A program made the position numbers and the translations under genes. Below are positions 17,447 through 25,540 of a stretch of 64,000 nucleotides of DNA, piece after piece. The number at the start of each line of letters is the position of its first letter. Position 1 is the stretch's first letter. The notes below the pieces were generated by a model. It saw only the letters and a list, made by a program, of their open reading frames with translations, had not been told where the DNA came from and ran no database searches. Source of the stretch: Piscinibacter gummiphilus (GTDB taxonomy: Bacteria > Pseudomonadota > Gammaproteobacteria > Burkholderiales > Burkholderiaceae_C); contig NZ_CP136336.1 in NCBI RefSeq assembly GCF_032681285.1, positions 5,381,001-5,445,000 of the forward strand, read 5' to 3'.

Positions 17447-18388
17447 ATGGCGACCCTCGATCCCCGCGTCGACCTGCTCTGGCCGCAGGTGCACACCCTG
17501 GTGCTGCTCGCGCAGACCGCGAGCTACACGCAGGTGGCGCAGCGCCTGGGCTTGTCGAAAGCGGCGGTGAGCCAGCGCATCAGCGACCTCGAGCGCACCG
17601 TGGGCCAAACGCTGGTGCAGCGCACCACCCGCTCGGTGCGCCTCACCGAAGCCGGCCAGCGCCTGGCCGAGCAGACGACCGAGAGCTTCGCGCTCATCGC
17701 GCGAAGCGTCGGGGAAGCGCGCGACCTCGCCACACAGCCGCGCGGCCTGGTGCGCATGACGGCCCCCGTCGCCCTCGGGCGCCAGCACCTTGCGCCGCAA
17801 CTCGAGACCTTCCTGCGCGCGCAACCCGAGGTGCGCGTCGAACTCGACCTGTCCGACCGTTTCGCCACCCTCGCCCACGAGGGCTACGACCTCGCCGTGC
17901 GACACACCAGCGCGCCGCCCGACAACCACGTCGCGTGGAAGTTGTGCAACTCGCGTGCGCTGCTGGTGGCGAGCCACGCCTATCTCAAACGCCACGGCAC
18001 GCCCACGCACCCGAGTGAGCTCGCGCAGCACGCGTGCCTGGCCTATCTGCGCCCGGGGCCGACGGTGTGGCAACTGGAGAGGGCCGCGCGCAGCGGCCCC
18101 GAGCGAGTGAACGTGACGGTGCAGGGCCCCTTGCGCGCGGGCAACAGCGAGGTGCTGCGCGACGCCGCGCTCTCCGGCCTGGGCATCGCCCTCGTGCCCG
18201 ATTTCAGCGCCGTCGCCGCGCTGCGCGCGAGGCGCCTGCGCGTGGTGTTGCCGGCGTGGCGGCCGGTGGGCGCCTTCGGCGATGCCCTTTACGCGCTGCA
18301 CCCGTGGAGCCCCACCACGCCGAAGGCGGTGCAGGCGCTGGTGGCACACCTGAAGCAGGGTTTCAGCGCTGGCTTCCCGAGCGAGTGA
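17447..18388 (+). CDS. LysR-family transcriptional regulator (mmsA-divergent)
   Basis: A 313-residue regulator. The N-terminal helix-turn-helix reads YTQVAQRLGLSKAAVSQRIS, and residues about 95-300 are the LysR effector-binding domain (VRMTAPVALGRQHLAPQLE). It belongs to the large CrgA/AaeR-like group whose ligands are often small organic acids. Divergence from mmsA suggests that it controls that gene, possibly sensing an intermediate of valine or beta-alanine breakdown; the ligand is not readable from sequence. Confidence 0.92.
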   Translation: MATLDPRVDLLWPQVHTLVLLAQTASYTQVAQRLGLSKAAVSQRISDLERTVGQTLVQRTTRSVRLTEAGQRLAEQTTESFALIARSVGEARDLATQPRGLVRMTAPVALGRQHLAPQLETFLRAQPEVRVELDLSDRFATLAHEGYDLAVRHTSAPPDNHVAWKLCNSRALLVASHAYLKRHGTPTHPSELAQHACLAYLRPGPTVWQLERAARSGPERVNVTVQGPLRAGNSEVLRDAALSGLGIALVPDFSAVAALRARRLRVVLPAWRPVGAFGDALYALHPWSPTTPKAVQALVAHLKQGFSAGFPSE

Positions 18389-18696
18389 CGATGACGTGAC
18401 AACGGCGAAAAAAATAGCCCACCCGGTGAAGGGTGGGCTGTTCAAGTCCTCTAGAGGACGTCGTTGGGACCGTTGCGGGTTCTCTCGTTTCTTTGTGCGG
18501 GCGTCGCGTTGTTGTTCTTCGGCGCTCTGTCGAGTGGAACCGTTGTACGTGGTGGTCAAAAGACCCCGTGTGACAGCACCGGCGCACTGTAGTCGGGCCT
18601 CACAAACACACTCCATCCCCAATACGAGGGACGGATCGAAGTGCTTTGTAGCAAGCCATTTCCTCCACCCTCTTTTGGGGGGCGCGACAATGCACC
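18389..18696. other. 308-base gap without a protein gene; candidate minus-strand small RNA
   Basis: Besides the terminator, the gap holds a perfect 14-base palindrome GTCCTCTAGAGGAC at about 18446-18459 and a short GGTC(N)GACC hairpin near 18556. It is visibly less GC-rich than the neighbouring genes and has no convincing coding frame. The terminator orientation suggests a small RNA read from right to left, ending near 18408. I could not place a convincing promoter, so the 5' end is open. Confidence 0.3.
18408..18439 (-). terminator. Strong intrinsic terminator facing the minus strand
   Basis: AGCCCACCC (18416) pairs perfectly with GGGTGGGCT (18431) around a six-base loop. On the minus strand the stem is followed by A and then seven T residues; on the plus strand no T run follows. 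It therefore ends a minus-strand transcript that reads through 18440-18696, where no minus-strand protein gene is evident. Confidence 0.75.
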
Positions 18697-19374
18697 ATGC
18701 CCACACCGCCTTCTTCGTCCCGTCACATCTCGAACGACGCCCCACCACTTGGGGAACGCGAGATCGACGAGCTGCAAACCCTGCTCGACCGTGTGCCCGC
18801 ACCGCTGGAGCCGCTGGACGTCAGCATGCTCGACGGCTACCTCTGCGGCGTGCTGGTGCAGCCGGTGCGCGTGCCGGCGAGTCGCTGGTTGCAGCACATC
18901 ACCGATGCCGACGGCCGCGCCCTGCCTGCAGGCTTCGACGCGACCCGTTTGCATGCGCTGGCGCAACGCCGACACGCCGAGCTGAACGATGCGATCGCGC
19001 GCCGCCAATGGTTCGACCCATGGGTGTTCGAGCTGGAAAGCGATGACGAAGACGAGCCGGCCGCGCCCGACGCGGTGTACCCGTGGGTGGCCGGCTTCGC
19101 GCTCGCGATGGAATGTTTCCCCGAGCTGATGCAACGTGACGAAGCGGTGCTCACCGAGCCGCTCGCGCTGCTGTACCGCCACCTCGACCCCGACGACCTG
19201 GAAGACGCCGAGGCGCTGCTCGCCGAGATCGACACGCTCGAGCCGCCTGAAGACCTGAGCGCCGCGGTGGAAGAACTCGTGCGCGCCACGCTGCTGCTGG
19301 CCGACGTCGGCCGCCCCCTGCCTGCCGCGCCCAAGCCGAAACGCCCGGGCCCGCCGCCGCGCCGCCGGCACTGA
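18697..19374 (+). CDS. YecA/UPF0149-family protein lacking the SEC-C zinc tail
   Basis: A 225-residue protein with the UPF0149 core: SMLDGYLCGVLVQPV near residue 48, RQWFDPWVFELE, VYPWVAGFALAMECFPEL and LLYRHL. It is a paralogue of the protein encoded at 27555-28301, which has the same blocks in the same order. Unlike that copy it has no SEC-C motif; the C-terminus is instead a proline/arginine run (KPKRPGPPPRRRH). The ATG at 18697 has only a weak ribosome site. The family's function is poorly defined. Confidence 0.85.
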   Translation: MPTPPSSSRHISNDAPPLGEREIDELQTLLDRVPAPLEPLDVSMLDGYLCGVLVQPVRVPASRWLQHITDADGRALPAGFDATRLHALAQRRHAELNDAIARRQWFDPWVFELESDDEDEPAAPDAVYPWVAGFALAMECFPELMQRDEAVLTEPLALLYRHLDPDDLEDAEALLAEIDTLEPPEDLSAAVEELVRATLLLADVGRPLPAAPKPKRPGPPPRRRH

Positions 19375-19378
19375 GGCT

Positions 19379-20665
19379 TCAGCGCGCGCGCTCGAACCAG
19401 CGCTGCGCGTAGAGCGCGAGCCCGGTCGCGACGCTCGCGAACCGATCGCCGCGCACCGCCCGCGCCTGGGGAAAGGCCGCCGCGATCTGCTGGGCCAGCA
19501 GGCGCAGGCCGGTCGAGCCGCCGGTGAAATAGAGCGCATCCACCTGTGAGGGCTGCAGGCCCGCCTGCGCCACCGTCACCCGCGCCGCGTCGACGATGCG
19601 CGCGAGGTCGCCTTCGATCGCCTCGACCGCCTGCGGCTCGCTCAGGGTCGAGGCCAGCTTGTGCTCGACGTGGCTGAGGTCGATGCGCACCTCGCCGCCA
19701 TCGGCCACCGCGATCTTGGCCGCTTCGGCGCGCGACGCGAGTTCGTGCCCGAGCCGCTCGGTCACGACCGTCATCAGCCGCTGGTGGTGCTTCGGCTCGG
19801 CGTAGAAGCTGCGCATCTGCCGCAGCTCGGCCACGCGCGCCGGGTTGTAGACGGTGTTGATGAGGTGCCAGGTGGCGAGGTCGAAGTACACGCCACTCGG
19901 CACTTCGCGCGCCGGGGCGCCGTTCACGCTCGGGCCGAGCGCGCCGTAGCCGAACTCGCCGAGGATGCTTGCGAGCTCGATGCGCCGGTCGAAGTCGGTG
20001 CCGGCGATGTGCACACCGTGGTTGGCCAGGATGTCGCGCTTGCGCTCCAGCTGCGCGGCCCGCTCGGGGCCCACGCGCACGAGCGAGAAGTCGGAGGTGC
20101 CGCCGCCGATGTCGGCCACCAGCACGATCTCCTCGCGTGAGGTGCTGCGTTCGTAGTCGAACGCGGCGGCGATCGGCTCGTATTGGAAGTGCACCTCGCG
20201 AAAACCCACCGCACGCGCCGCCGACTCGAGCGAGGCCTGCGCCTGCGCATCACGCTCGGGCTCGTCGTCGACGAAATACACCGGCCGGCCCATCACCACC
20301 TGCTCGATGCGCGTGCCGGCCTGGCGTTCGGCCGCGGTCTTCAGGTGGAGCAGGTAGCCGCCAATGATGTCGAGGTACTTGGCGCCACGACCACCGCCCA
20401 CGTCGGTGGTCTGGTCGACGAGGCTGCTGCCGAGGATGCTCTTCATCGAGCGCATCAGCCGCCCGTCCACGCCGTCGACATACGCGGCCAGCGCGGCGCG
20501 GCCGAAGGCGCGCGGCGGGCCATTCGTCTCGGGCCCTTCGGCGTAATAGAACACCGCCGTCGGCATGGTCGGGTGGCCCGCTTCCAGCTCGACCAGCTGC
20601 ATCGTGCCGCCGGCCGGAATGGCAATCGCGGAGTTGGACGTGCCGAAGTCGATGGCGCAGTACAT
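19379..20665 (-). CDS. Hsp70-family protein (YegD-like, no substrate-binding domain)
   Basis: A 428-residue actin-fold ATPase. Phosphate-binding loops are AIDFGTSNSAIA at the N-terminus and VADIGGGTSDFSLV in the middle. Adenosine contacts include YFTGGSTGLRLLAQQI, and EPIAAAFDYE is the connecting motif. It matches YegD-type proteins, which have the Hsp70 nucleotide-binding half but lack the peptide-binding domain and lid, so the protein need not be a general chaperone. It is read divergently from the ECF sigma gene across a 74-base gap that holds a perfect palindrome. Confidence 0.9.
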   Translation of the reverse strand: MYCAIDFGTSNSAIAIPAGGTMQLVELEAGHPTMPTAVFYYAEGPETNGPPRAFGRAALAAYVDGVDGRLMRSMKSILGSSLVDQTTDVGGGRGAKYLDIIGGYLLHLKTAAERQAGTRIEQVVMGRPVYFVDDEPERDAQAQASLESAARAVGFREVHFQYEPIAAAFDYERSTSREEIVLVADIGGGTSDFSLVRVGPERAAQLERKRDILANHGVHIAGTDFDRRIELASILGEFGYGALGPSVNGAPAREVPSGVYFDLATWHLINTVYNPARVAELRQMRSFYAEPKHHQRLMTVVTERLGHELASRAEAAKIAVADGGEVRIDLSHVEHKLASTLSEPQAVEAIEGDLARIVDAARVTVAQAGLQPSQVDALYFTGGSTGLRLLAQQIAAAFPQARAVRGDRFASVATGLALYAQRWFERAR

Positions 20666-20694
20666 GGAAGGGGTCGCAAAAGGGGGGCGCGATT

Positions 20695-20728
20695 CTAGGG
20701 CCTGCTCATCTGGCGCGACAGGCCCTAG
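20695..20728. promoter_or_regulatory. Perfect 10-bp inverted repeat between the Hsp70-like and ECF sigma genes
   Basis: CTAGGGCCTG (20695-20704) and CAGGCCCTAG (20719-20728) form a perfect inverted repeat with a 14-base centre. Lying in the only space between two divergent starts, it is well placed to be an operator for either gene. A hairpin in either leader is the alternative. Confidence 0.55.
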
Positions 20729-20739
20729 ACTCGGCCGCC

Positions 20740-21321
20740 ATGCCCACCGACGCCCCCGGCCACGACCTGCCCGCGCTGCTCTCGCGCGTGGCGCTGCGCG
20801 ACCGCGCCGCCTTCGAGCGTCTTTATGGGGCCACCTGTGCGCATCTGTTGAGCGTCGCGTTTCGTATCTTGAACAACCGAGACCGCGCCGAAGAGGTGCT
20901 GCAGGAAGCCTTCATGAACGTGTGGCACAGCGCCGCCAGCTACAACCCGGTCGTGGCCACGCCCATGACCTGGCTGATCAACATCGTGCGCAACAAGGCG
21001 ATCGACATGCTGCGCGCCGGTCGCAGCGAGCGCGCGAGCACCGTGCCGCTCGACGACGACACGCTCGACGCCGCGCAAGACGAGCTCCCGCAACCGCAGC
21101 AGCTGCTCGCCACCAGCCTGGCCAAGGCGCGCATCGACACCTGCATGGGCACGCTCACCGCGTCGCAACGCCAGGCCCTGGCGCTCGCGTACTACCGCGG
21201 CATGGTGCACACCGAGATCGCCACCTCTCTGAATGCGCCGCTCGGCACCGCCAAGGCCTGGGTGCGCCAAGGGCTCGACAAGCTCAAGGAATGCCTTGAA
21301 GCGCGCGGGGTCTCGGCATGA
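20740..21321 (+). CDS. ECF sigma factor
   Basis: A 193-residue group-4 sigma factor. Region 2 is seen as AFERLYGATCAHLLSVAFRI, then DRAEEVLQEAFMNVWHSAAS and TWLINIVRNKAIDMLR; region 4 as LTASQRQALALAYYRGMVH with the HTH EIATSLNAPLGTAKAWVRQG. It is followed, with ATGA overlap, by an anti-sigma gene that presumably holds it inactive. The type resembles SigK/ECF19-like factors paired with RskA-like proteins. The inducing signal is unknown. Confidence 0.93.
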   Translation: MPTDAPGHDLPALLSRVALRDRAAFERLYGATCAHLLSVAFRILNNRDRAEEVLQEAFMNVWHSAASYNPVVATPMTWLINIVRNKAIDMLRAGRSERASTVPLDDDTLDAAQDELPQPQQLLATSLAKARIDTCMGTLTASQRQALALAYYRGMVHTEIATSLNAPLGTAKAWVRQGLDKLKECLEARGVSA

Positions 21322-22025
21322 ACTACCTGCAGCCACCCGAGCGCCTGGACAAGCTGGCGAGGGAATACGCGCTGGGCACGCTGAGCGGCGGCGCACGGCG
21401 GCGTTTCGAGCAGGTGCTGCGCCAGTCGCCGCAGGCCGAGCGCGCGGTGGCCGGTTGGCAGGAGCGTTATGCCGTGCTTGCCGAAGGCCTGCCACCGATG
21501 GCGCCGCGACCCGACGTGTGGCACGGACTGCAGCAGCGGCTCTTCCCGTCCCCGGTGAAGCGCAAGACCGGGTGGTGGCAACTTCTCGGCGGCGCCTTGG
21601 CGGGTGTGATGCTGTGCACCGTGGTGCTGCGCCTGGAACCAGGCCTGGTTGGCCTGGAGCCGCGCGCCGAAGCCCTGCCGGCGAGCTACGTGGGCCTGCT
21701 GACCGATGCGGCCGGCACGCCGTCGGTGCTCGCCAGCTCACGCCGCCACGGGCGCCAGTTGACCGTGAAGCTGCTGAAGCCGCTGGCCGTGCCGAGCGGC
21801 CGTGTCGCGCAGCTGTGGGCCTACCCGCAAGACGGCGGCGCCGCATTCCCGGTGGGCGTGTTGCCTGCCAGCGGCACCGCCACCGTCGCGCTGGCCGACA
21901 CCTCGGAGAAGCTCTTCTTCAAGGTGTCGCGCCTGGCGGTGAGCTACGAGAACGCCCCCGCCACCGCCGGCCAGTCGCCCACCGGCCCGCTCGTGCTGAG
22001 CGGCCATTGCGTCAAGCTCTGGTAG
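21318..22025 (+). CDS. Anti-sigma factor, RskA-like
   Basis: A 235-residue single-pass membrane protein. The N-terminal cytoplasmic part (LAREYALGTLSGGARRRFEQ) is a short sigma-binding helical domain without the zinc-ligating HxxxCxxC of many anti-sigmas. One membrane helix follows at about residues 91-112. The periplasmic RskA domain carries QLWAYPQDGGAAFPVGVLPASGTATV. Release of the sigma factor probably involves regulated proteolysis of this protein, as in the RskA family. The pairing rests on the four-base overlap with the sigma gene. Confidence 0.88.
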   Translation: MNYLQPPERLDKLAREYALGTLSGGARRRFEQVLRQSPQAERAVAGWQERYAVLAEGLPPMAPRPDVWHGLQQRLFPSPVKRKTGWWQLLGGALAGVMLCTVVLRLEPGLVGLEPRAEALPASYVGLLTDAAGTPSVLASSRRHGRQLTVKLLKPLAVPSGRVAQLWAYPQDGGAAFPVGVLPASGTATVALADTSEKLFFKVSRLAVSYENAPATAGQSPTGPLVLSGHCVKLW

Positions 22026-22028
22026 GCG

Positions 22029-22055
22029 TGAGAATTTTTTTCATCGCCCTGCGTC
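22029..22055 (+). promoter_or_regulatory. Candidate ECF-type promoter of the TPR gene
   Basis: TGAGAAT (22029-22035) and CGTC (22052-22055) are separated by 16 bases, the spacing and -10 core common to ECF promoters. The T-rich spacer stands out in GC-rich DNA. Initiation here would give a leader of about 65 bases before the TPR gene. No matching pair is seen before the sigma gene itself. Confidence 0.4.
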
Positions 22056-22128
22056 CGCCGCGGGGCAAGCTCTCGTAAGTGCCGGCATGTCGCCGATCTC
22101 CGGCGGCAACCCAAGAGGAACCACCACC

Positions 22129-22608
22129 ATGAACGCACTCTCCCGCCTTCTCGGCTTCGGCCTGTTCGCCCTCGCCCTGTCGGCCGCCCACGCCGCGGCT
22201 GACATGAGCGCCGCCTCGACCGACTCCGACAAGCTCGCCCCCGTTCGCGCGCAGATCGCCGCACGCAACTGGAGCGGTGCCATCGACGAGCTCAAGCGCA
22301 TCAACGACACCGGCAGCGCCGAGTGGAACAACCTGATGGGCTACAGCCTGCGCAAGGCGAAGACACCCGACCTGGCGGGCTCGGAGAAGTTCTACAACGA
22401 GGCGCTGCGCATCGACCCCAAGCACCTGGGCACGCTCGAGTACTCGGGCGAGCTGTACCTGATGAAGGGTGAGCTGCCCAAGGCCGAGCAGCGCCTGGCC
22501 GCGCTCGATGCGGCCTGCCACAAGACCTGCAGCGAGTACGCTGACCTCAAGCGCGCGATCGAGCGCTATAAGGCCGCCGGGCAGAAGTACGTCGCCAGCG
22601 ACTACTGA
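22129..22608 (+). CDS. Exported TPR protein
   Basis: A 159-residue protein with a signal peptide (residues about 1-23, ending AHAAA) and two or three tetratricopeptide-like repeats (NWSGAIDELKRIND, AGSEKFYNEALRIDPKHLGTL, GELPKAEQRLAAL). A CHKTCSEY pair of cysteines near residue 135 could form a disulfide. AAGAGGAA lies 10 bases before the ATG. It follows the anti-sigma gene by about 100 bases that contain a likely ECF promoter, so it is probably a regulon member rather than simply a third operon gene. Confidence 0.82.
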   Translation: MNALSRLLGFGLFALALSAAHAAADMSAASTDSDKLAPVRAQIAARNWSGAIDELKRINDTGSAEWNNLMGYSLRKAKTPDLAGSEKFYNEALRIDPKHLGTLEYSGELYLMKGELPKAEQRLAALDAACHKTCSEYADLKRAIERYKAAGQKYVASDY

Positions 22609-23907
22609 TCAAGCCGCGGCTTCACGCAGCCGCGCCTCGTCCGAGTCGCCGCAGAAGCCGAAGGCCAGCGCCGGCCGCTGGCCGCTCATCAGTTCGGCGA
22701 GCGCGCGGCCCGAGCCGGCGCCGTGCGTCCAGCCGAGCGTGCCGTGGCCCGCGTTGACCCACAGCCGCCCGATGCGCGTGCGGCCGATGTACGGAATGTT
22801 GTTTGGCGTGCTGGGTCGCAGGCCGGCCCAGAAGTTCGGCTCGCGCGTGTCGGCCACGCCGGGGAAGATCTCCTCGTAGCGCTTCACGAGCGCCGCACAG
22901 CGCACCTGCGCGGTGGCGGTGTCGAGGCTGGTGTCGTAGCCCGCCATCTCGGCGGTGCCGGCCACGCGCACCGTGTCGCCCAGGCGGCTGATGGCGATCT
23001 TGCGGGTGTCGTCGATCATGCTCACCACGCTCGCGCGTTCGGGGTGGCGCAGCTTGAAGGTCGCCGAGTAACCCTTGGCCGGGTAGATGTTGAGGTACAC
23101 GCCCAGCGGCCGCAGCAGCGGCGCGGTGTGGCTGCCGAGCGCGGCCACGAAGGCATCGGCCCTGAGGGTGCGCGACTCATGGCGCTGGCGCACACGCACC
23201 GCCTGGAGCTCGCCGCCAGCGACGTCGAAACCGGCCACGTCGTGCTCATAGAGGAACGTGGCGCCGCGCGCTTCGCAGCGGCGCGCGAGCTGTTGCGTGA
23301 AGCTGCGCGCATCGCCCGATTCATCGCTCGCGGTGAAGGTGCCGCCGACGATGTGCCCGGCGAAACCGCGCAGGGCCGGCTCGACCTGCAGCACCTCGTC
23401 GCGCGAGAGGATGCGCCGGCCCACGCCATGCCGGCGCATGATCTCGGCGCCGGCCGCGGCCCCGTCGAAGTCTTTCGCGTTGCAGAAGAAATGCAGGATG
23501 CCGCGCTCCAGCCGGTCGTACTCGATGCCGGTCTGCGCGACGAGCGCCTTCAGCGACTCGTGGCTGTAGCGGCCGAGCGCCACCAATTGCGCCACGTTGC
23601 GCTCGAAGGCTGCATGGGTGCAGTTGGCGAGGAAGCTCAAGCCCCAGCGCCACTGGTGCACGTCGAGCTTGGGGCGAAAGAGCAGCGGTGAGTCGTCGTG
23701 CGCCAGCCACTTGATGACCTTGAGCGGCGCGCTCGGGTGGGCCCAGGGCTCGCAGTAGCTCACCGAGATCTGCGCGCCGTTGGCGAAGCTCGTCTCCAGC
23801 GCGGCGTCAAGCTGGCGGTCGACGACCGTGACCTCGTGGCCTTGCTCCAACAAGTACCACGCGGTGCTGATGCCGACGATTCCCGCTCCGAGCACGACGA
23901 CCTTCAT
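22609..23907 (-). CDS. dadA: D-amino acid dehydrogenase small subunit
   Basis: FAD-dependent oxidative deamination of D-amino acids, chiefly D-alanine, at the inner face of the membrane with electrons passed to the respiratory chain. The 432-residue product has the Rossmann start VVVLGAGIVGISTAWYLLEQGHEVTVVDRQ broken into GAGIVG and the acidic VVD cap. It continues with SFANGAQISVSYCEPWAHPS, FLCG-type core helices and the FAD-closing WVNAGHGTLGWTHGAGSG, as in DadA. Its ATG overlaps the argO stop (ATGA), so it is read after the exporter. No alanine racemase gene adjoins. Confidence 0.9.
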   Translation of the reverse strand: MKVVVLGAGIVGISTAWYLLEQGHEVTVVDRQLDAALETSFANGAQISVSYCEPWAHPSAPLKVIKWLAHDDSPLLFRPKLDVHQWRWGLSFLANCTHAAFERNVAQLVALGRYSHESLKALVAQTGIEYDRLERGILHFFCNAKDFDGAAAGAEIMRRHGVGRRILSRDEVLQVEPALRGFAGHIVGGTFTASDESGDARSFTQQLARRCEARGATFLYEHDVAGFDVAGGELQAVRVRQRHESRTLRADAFVAALGSHTAPLLRPLGVYLNIYPAKGYSATFKLRHPERASVVSMIDDTRKIAISRLGDTVRVAGTAEMAGYDTSLDTATAQVRCAALVKRYEEIFPGVADTREPNFWAGLRPSTPNNIPYIGRTRIGRLWVNAGHGTLGWTHGAGSGRALAELMSGQRPALAFGFCGDSDEARLREAAA

Positions 23908-24521
23908 GACACACCTCCGATGAGCAACTGCCCCGCGACCGTGAACATCACCACCGCCACCGTGGCGTCGATCGCGCGCCAGATGGCCGGGCGCTGCAGC
24001 CAGCGCGAGGCCGCGGCCGCGCCATAGCCGAGGGTCGCGAACCACATCGTCGACGCGAAGCCCGCGCCGGTGGCGAATGCAATACGCCCGGTGTCACCGT
24101 GCTGAGCGCCGACGCTGCCGAGCAGCACCACGGTGTCGAGGTAGACGTGGGGGTTGAGGTAGGTCAGCGCCAGCGTGGTGGCGAGCGTGGCGCCCAGGCT
24201 CGCAGCACGCGGCCCGGCCTGCACCAGCTGGCCGTGGCCGCGCCACGCCTGCACCGCCGAGCGCGCGCCGTAGGCCAGCAGGAAGGCGGCGCCGCCGAAG
24301 CGGAAGACCTGCAACACCCCCGGCGACGACTGGATCACGGAGCCCAGGCCGAACACGCCGAGCGCGATCAGCAGCCAGTCGGACACCGTGCACAGCAGCA
24401 CCACCGGCCCCACGTGCGCACGCTGCAAGCCCTGGCGCAGCACCAGCGCGTTCTGCGCGCCGATCGCGACGATGAGCCCGGCGGTCATCAGCCAGCCCTG
24501 GAGGAATGCAGCGCCTGTCAT
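23904..24521 (-). CDS. argO: LysE/ArgO-family amino acid exporter
   Basis: A 205-residue inner-membrane protein with about six helices that exports basic amino acids. Family marks are LIVAIGAQNALVLRQGL in helix 1, the AFLLAYGARSA loop, and ALTYLNPHVYLDTVVLLGSVG with the conserved Asn-Pro. The divergent neighbour is an ArgP-type LysR regulator, the classical control gene of argO, with 74 bases between them. Coupling to dadA links export of L-amino acids with D-amino acid oxidation. Confidence 0.92.
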   Translation of the reverse strand: MTGAAFLQGWLMTAGLIVAIGAQNALVLRQGLQRAHVGPVVLLCTVSDWLLIALGVFGLGSVIQSSPGVLQVFRFGGAAFLLAYGARSAVQAWRGHGQLVQAGPRAASLGATLATTLALTYLNPHVYLDTVVLLGSVGAQHGDTGRIAFATGAGFASTMWFATLGYGAAAASRWLQRPAIWRAIDATVAVVMFTVAGQLLIGGVS

Positions 24522-24573
24522 GCAGGGGATTTTCGGGAGCGCTTGCGCCGAAGTGAAGCGTCATTCATATTTC

Positions 24574-24591
24574 TCAGAGTTCATCAGAGTT
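24574..24591. promoter_or_regulatory. Tandem TCAGAGTT repeats before argP
   Basis: TCAGAGTT occurs at 24574-24581 and again at 24584-24591, a period of exactly ten bases, about one helical turn. The second copy ends four bases before the argP start. Same-face spacing favours a protein-binding site that could repress argP or sit downstream of the argO promoter. Confidence 0.45.
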
Positions 24592-24595
24592 GCTT

Positions 24596-25540
24596 ATGAA
24601 AGACCTCGATCCGGCAGGACTCGATTGCCTGGCGGCGCTGGCCGACGACGGCCACTTCGAACGGGCGGCCCGCCGCCTCTCGATCACCCAGTCGGCCGTG
24701 TCGCAGCGGCTGCGCACGCTGGAAGCGCAGGTGGGCCAACTGCTGGTGGTGCGCTCGCGACCGCTGCGCCTCACCGACGCCGGCAAGGTGCTGCTGCGCT
24801 TCGCCCGCCAGCTGCAGGCCATGCGCGCCGATGTGGCGCTCGAACTCGGCACCGGCTCAGGCCCCGACAGCGGCCAGCGCCTGCCGATCGCCGTCAATGC
24901 CGACAGCCTCGCCACCTGGGTGCTGCCGGCGCTCGACCCGGTGGTGCAGGCCGGCGCGTCGCTGGAGCTGGTGGTCGACGACCAGAACTTCACGCACGAC
25001 TGGCTGCGCCAGGGCGCGGTGCTCGGCTGCGTGAGCACGGTCAGCGAGGCGCTGCGCGGCTGCCGCGTGGTGCCGCTGGGCAGCATGCGCTACACGGCCG
25101 TCGCCAGCCCCGCGTTCATCGCACAGCGGCTGCCCAAGGGGCTCGACCGCGGCAACTTCTCGCAGGTGCCCTTCCTCGTCTTCAATCGGAAAGACGACAT
25201 GCAGACGCAATGGGTGTCGCGCGCCTTCGGCGTGCGCTCGCCCCGCCTGCAAGAGAGTTTCGTGCCCTCGTCGGAGGCCTACGTTCGCGCTGCGCTGATG
25301 GGCTGGGGGGTGGGCGTGGTGCCGCTCGTGCAGGTGAGCGGCCTGATGGCGCGTGGCGACCTCGTCGCCCTGCGCCCCGAGGTGGAGCTGAACGTGAAGC
25401 TTTACTGGCACCAGTGGCGGTTGGGGCCCGACGGCGCGCCACCGTCGGAAGGGGTCGCGCTGCTCGACCGCATCGGCGATGCGCTGGCGGCCGGCGCCCG
25501 CGTCGCGCTCGGCACGGCCCGCGCTCAGCGCGCCGGCTGA
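24596..25540 (+). CDS. argP: LysR-family regulator, ArgP type
   Basis: A 314-residue LysR regulator. The N-terminal HTH is FERAARRLSITQSAVSQRLRTLE, and the effector domain begins near residue 90 (LPIAVNADSLATWVLPAL), as in ArgP/IciA. In enterobacteria ArgP activates argO with arginine and is held inactive by lysine; the same divergent argP-argO order here supports the same job. The ATG at 24596 is favoured over a TTG two codons upstream. The 3' end overlaps a small minus-strand gene by 16 bases. Confidence 0.9.
   Translation: MKDLDPAGLDCLAALADDGHFERAARRLSITQSAVSQRLRTLEAQVGQLLVVRSRPLRLTDAGKVLLRFARQLQAMRADVALELGTGSGPDSGQRLPIAVNADSLATWVLPALDPVVQAGASLELVVDDQNFTHDWLRQGAVLGCVSTVSEALRGCRVVPLGSMRYTAVASPAFIAQRLPKGLDRGNFSQVPFLVFNRKDDMQTQWVSRAFGVRSPRLQESFVPSSEAYVRAALMGWGVGVVPLVQVSGLMARGDLVALRPEVELNVKLYWHQWRLGPDGAPPSEGVALLDRIGDALAAGARVALGTARAQRAG

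Noticed and set aside
15937..18018. Plus-strand open frame of 693 codons across mmsA and into the LysR gene
   Set aside because: Mirror of the real mmsA frame; rich in His, Arg and Ala, with no family motif.
19379..20665. Hsp70-like gene as dnaK
   Set aside because: It ends after the nucleotide-binding half; there is no substrate-binding domain, no C-terminal lid, and no grpE or dnaJ nearby.
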